This document shows, piece after piece, positions 14,273 through 15,204 of a stretch of 15,204 nucleotides of DNA (position 1 is its first letter; every line of letters begins with the position of its first letter). This DNA comes from Bacillota bacterium (GTDB lineage: Bacteria; Bacillota; Clostridia; Oscillospirales; Ruminococcaceae). The notes under the pieces were generated by a model. That model was not told the origin of the DNA and did not search any database. It was given only the letters and a program-made list of their open reading frames with translations. The stretch covers positions 1 through 15,204 of the forward strand of contig JAEWBS010000117.1 in the NCBI GenBank assembly GCA_023391005.1, given 5' to 3'. The position numbers and the translations under genes were made by a program.

Positions 14273-14299
14273 TGGTAGTCGGACTTAAACCGACGACCT
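14267..14299 (-). repeat. tRNA 3'-half-like fragment, copy 3
   Basis: On the minus strand: AGGTCGTCGG, T-loop TTTAAGT, CCGAC, TACCAGC, TTCA. This is a tRNA T-arm plus 3' acceptor strand without a 5' half. It is in the same orientation as 7541-7573 and 6.7 kb away. The flavoprotein gene ends 28 bp beyond it. Confidence 0.55.
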
Positions 14300-14326
14300 G
14301 TAATTGCAGATAAGGTAGTACAAATA

Positions 14327-14908
14327 TCAACTATAGATGGTTTTGCCAAATTCATATGCTTTGGCTAGATATGCTGTTTTTGCAATTTGCGGCTTGCCGT
14401 TTGTATCCCCGCAGCCGCCGGCCAGCACCCTGCCTTTGTCGAAAAAACCGATATAGTTTACTAACTCAAATTCATAATAAGAAACTGCCTGCCCAAATGT
14501 CCAAAAGAAATCATCCGCCGCTGTCATAAGGAGCGCACAGTCCTTTATAGGATATTTTTCGTAGCGACCCAAAGGCGGATTATTATCTTCCTCGGCAATA
14601 CAATAGAATCGTTCAATAAATGCTTTGATCCGAGAGGAAATGGTCCAAAAATAAAGCGGGGAGGCAAATACGATCAAATCGGCTGTGCTGATCTTTGGAA
14701 TAAGGTCATTGAATCCGTCTTTTTGCACACACGGCTTGCCATATCGACAGGCATTGCAGCCAAGGCAGCCTTTCACTTCGGTTCTAAGCAGGGATATAGT
14801 CTCAATTTGATGTCCTGCATCCTGAGCGCCTTTTACAAATGCGCTTATAAGTTGAGCGGTATTTCCGTTGGGACGTCCGCCGCCCTGAATGACTAGAATA
14901 GTCTTCAT
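14327..14908 (-). CDS. Iron-sulfur flavoprotein / NADPH-dependent FMN reductase-like protein
   Basis: A 193-aa flavodoxin-fold protein. The phosphate-binding loop of FMN is GGGRPNGNTAQL at 9-20, and SPLYFWTISSRIKAFIER at 83-100 is the second flavin-contact region. C48, C51, C54 and C60 form the compact CxxCxxCx5C motif that in archaeal Isf proteins binds a [4Fe-4S] cluster, suggesting an electron-transfer flavoprotein. Length is normal for the family. ATG 14908 is chosen because GAGGTGG on the minus strand lies 5 nt upstream; GTG 14917 is an alternative overlapping that site. It appears to be a single-gene unit ending at the long hairpin 14221-14272. The physiological partner is unknown; roles in redox homeostasis or detoxification are common for relatives. 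Confidence 0.85.
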   Translation of the reverse strand: MKTILVIQGGGRPNGNTAQLISAFVKGAQDAGHQIETISLLRTEVKGCLGCNACRYGKPCVQKDGFNDLIPKISTADLIVFASPLYFWTISSRIKAFIERFYCIAEEDNNPPLGRYEKYPIKDCALLMTAADDFFWTFGQAVSYYEFELVNYIGFFDKGRVLAGGCGDTNGKPQIAKTAYLAKAYEFGKTIYS

Positions 14909-15170
14909 ATATTCCACCTCGTTTCTTCAAGTTCCCATTATCGATGACTGCAAATACCATTGCGCCTATCATATCACACCGCTTTGTATGGGAAAAGGCA
15001 GAACCTCTCCTTGTCAAAAAAGTTATGGCTTTTTATCGCGTGAACGCGTGGGACAGCGACCGCCGAACAAATAAAATGACCAGGAACAATTTAAGGAATG
15101 GACCGATGCGGCGTCTAAAGCACACGAGAATACAAAGCAGGGAAATCGGCGGTTCTTTGACAGTATGGCG

Positions 15171-15204
15171 GCAGTGCCCCGCAGCCTAGGCTGCGGGGCA
15201 CTGC
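15171..15204. terminator. 34-nt perfect palindrome at the window edge
   Basis: Positions 15171-15204 read the same on both strands, centred on CCTAGG, and would form a 15-bp GC-rich hairpin with a CTAG loop. The window ends at its last base, so a following T-run cannot be checked. It is probably a terminator or a repeat arm. The 260 bp between the flavoprotein start and this hairpin show no supportable gene. Confidence 0.45.

Noticed and set aside
7492..14299. Integron-like cassette array with attC-type hairpins
   Set aside because: Gene orientation is mixed, genes have their own promoters, there is no integrase, and the hairpins carry terminator A/T tracts. Terminator-type repeats explain them more simply.
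15013..15203. Possible frameshifted gene remnant at the right edge
   Set aside because: Two adjacent frames have protein-like composition (around MAFYRVNAWDSDRR and then DQEQFKEWTDAA), but there is no clear start, ribosome binding site or recognised family, and the second frame runs into the edge palindrome.

Overview
The window looks like chromosomal DNA of an endospore-forming member of the Clostridia, probably an Oscillospiraceae/Ruminococcaceae-type gut bacterium. This is an inference from strong AGGAGG-type ribosome binding sites, frequent TTG/GTG starts, a YtvI-type sporulation membrane protein, a protein with a BclA-C-terminal-like (exosporium) domain, and an ACT-hom-thrB-lysC operon. 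No rRNA, intact tRNA, IS element, integrase or CRISPR array was seen.

Layout. (1) 45-1112 (-): ytvI-like sporulation membrane protein. (2) 1375-5590 (+): a sigma-A-like promoter, a GC-rich structured leader, then a four-gene aspartate-family amino-acid operon: HTH-ACT protein, homoserine dehydrogenase, homoserine kinase and aspartokinase, closed by two strong hairpins. lysC carries an internal in-frame ribosome binding site that should make a separate ACT-only beta subunit. (3) 5660-5887 (-): small two-TM membrane protein, followed by an intergenic region with AT-rich palindromic repeats. (4) 6422-7432 (+): protein with an N-terminal BclA-C-like domain. (5) 7734-10587 (+): compact three-gene module of a GIY-YIG-like small protein, an uncharacterised 154-aa protein, and a 681-aa fusion of a CobS/MoxR-type AAA+ ATPase with a CobT-type VWA domain. 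(6) 11026-13972 (-): mgtA-type P-type ATPase with a long leader containing a 39-codon ORF, a helix that buries the start codon of that ORF, and an intrinsic terminator 15 nt after its stop. (7) 14327-14908 (-): iron-sulfur flavoprotein/NADPH-FMN reductase-like protein.

The ends of units 4, 5/6 and 7 carry related long hairpins with a conserved outer stem and unrelated inner stems. Two of these are fused to what reads as the 3' half of a tRNA gene on the minus strand. They act plausibly as bidirectional terminators and mark the borders of accessory modules.

The most interesting items are the mgtA leader (a candidate leader-peptide attenuator in a Gram-positive), the GIY-YIG/unknown/AAA-VWA module (possible conflict or quality-control system, function unknown), and the module-border repeats. 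No searches or folding computations were run; family names rest on recognised motifs.
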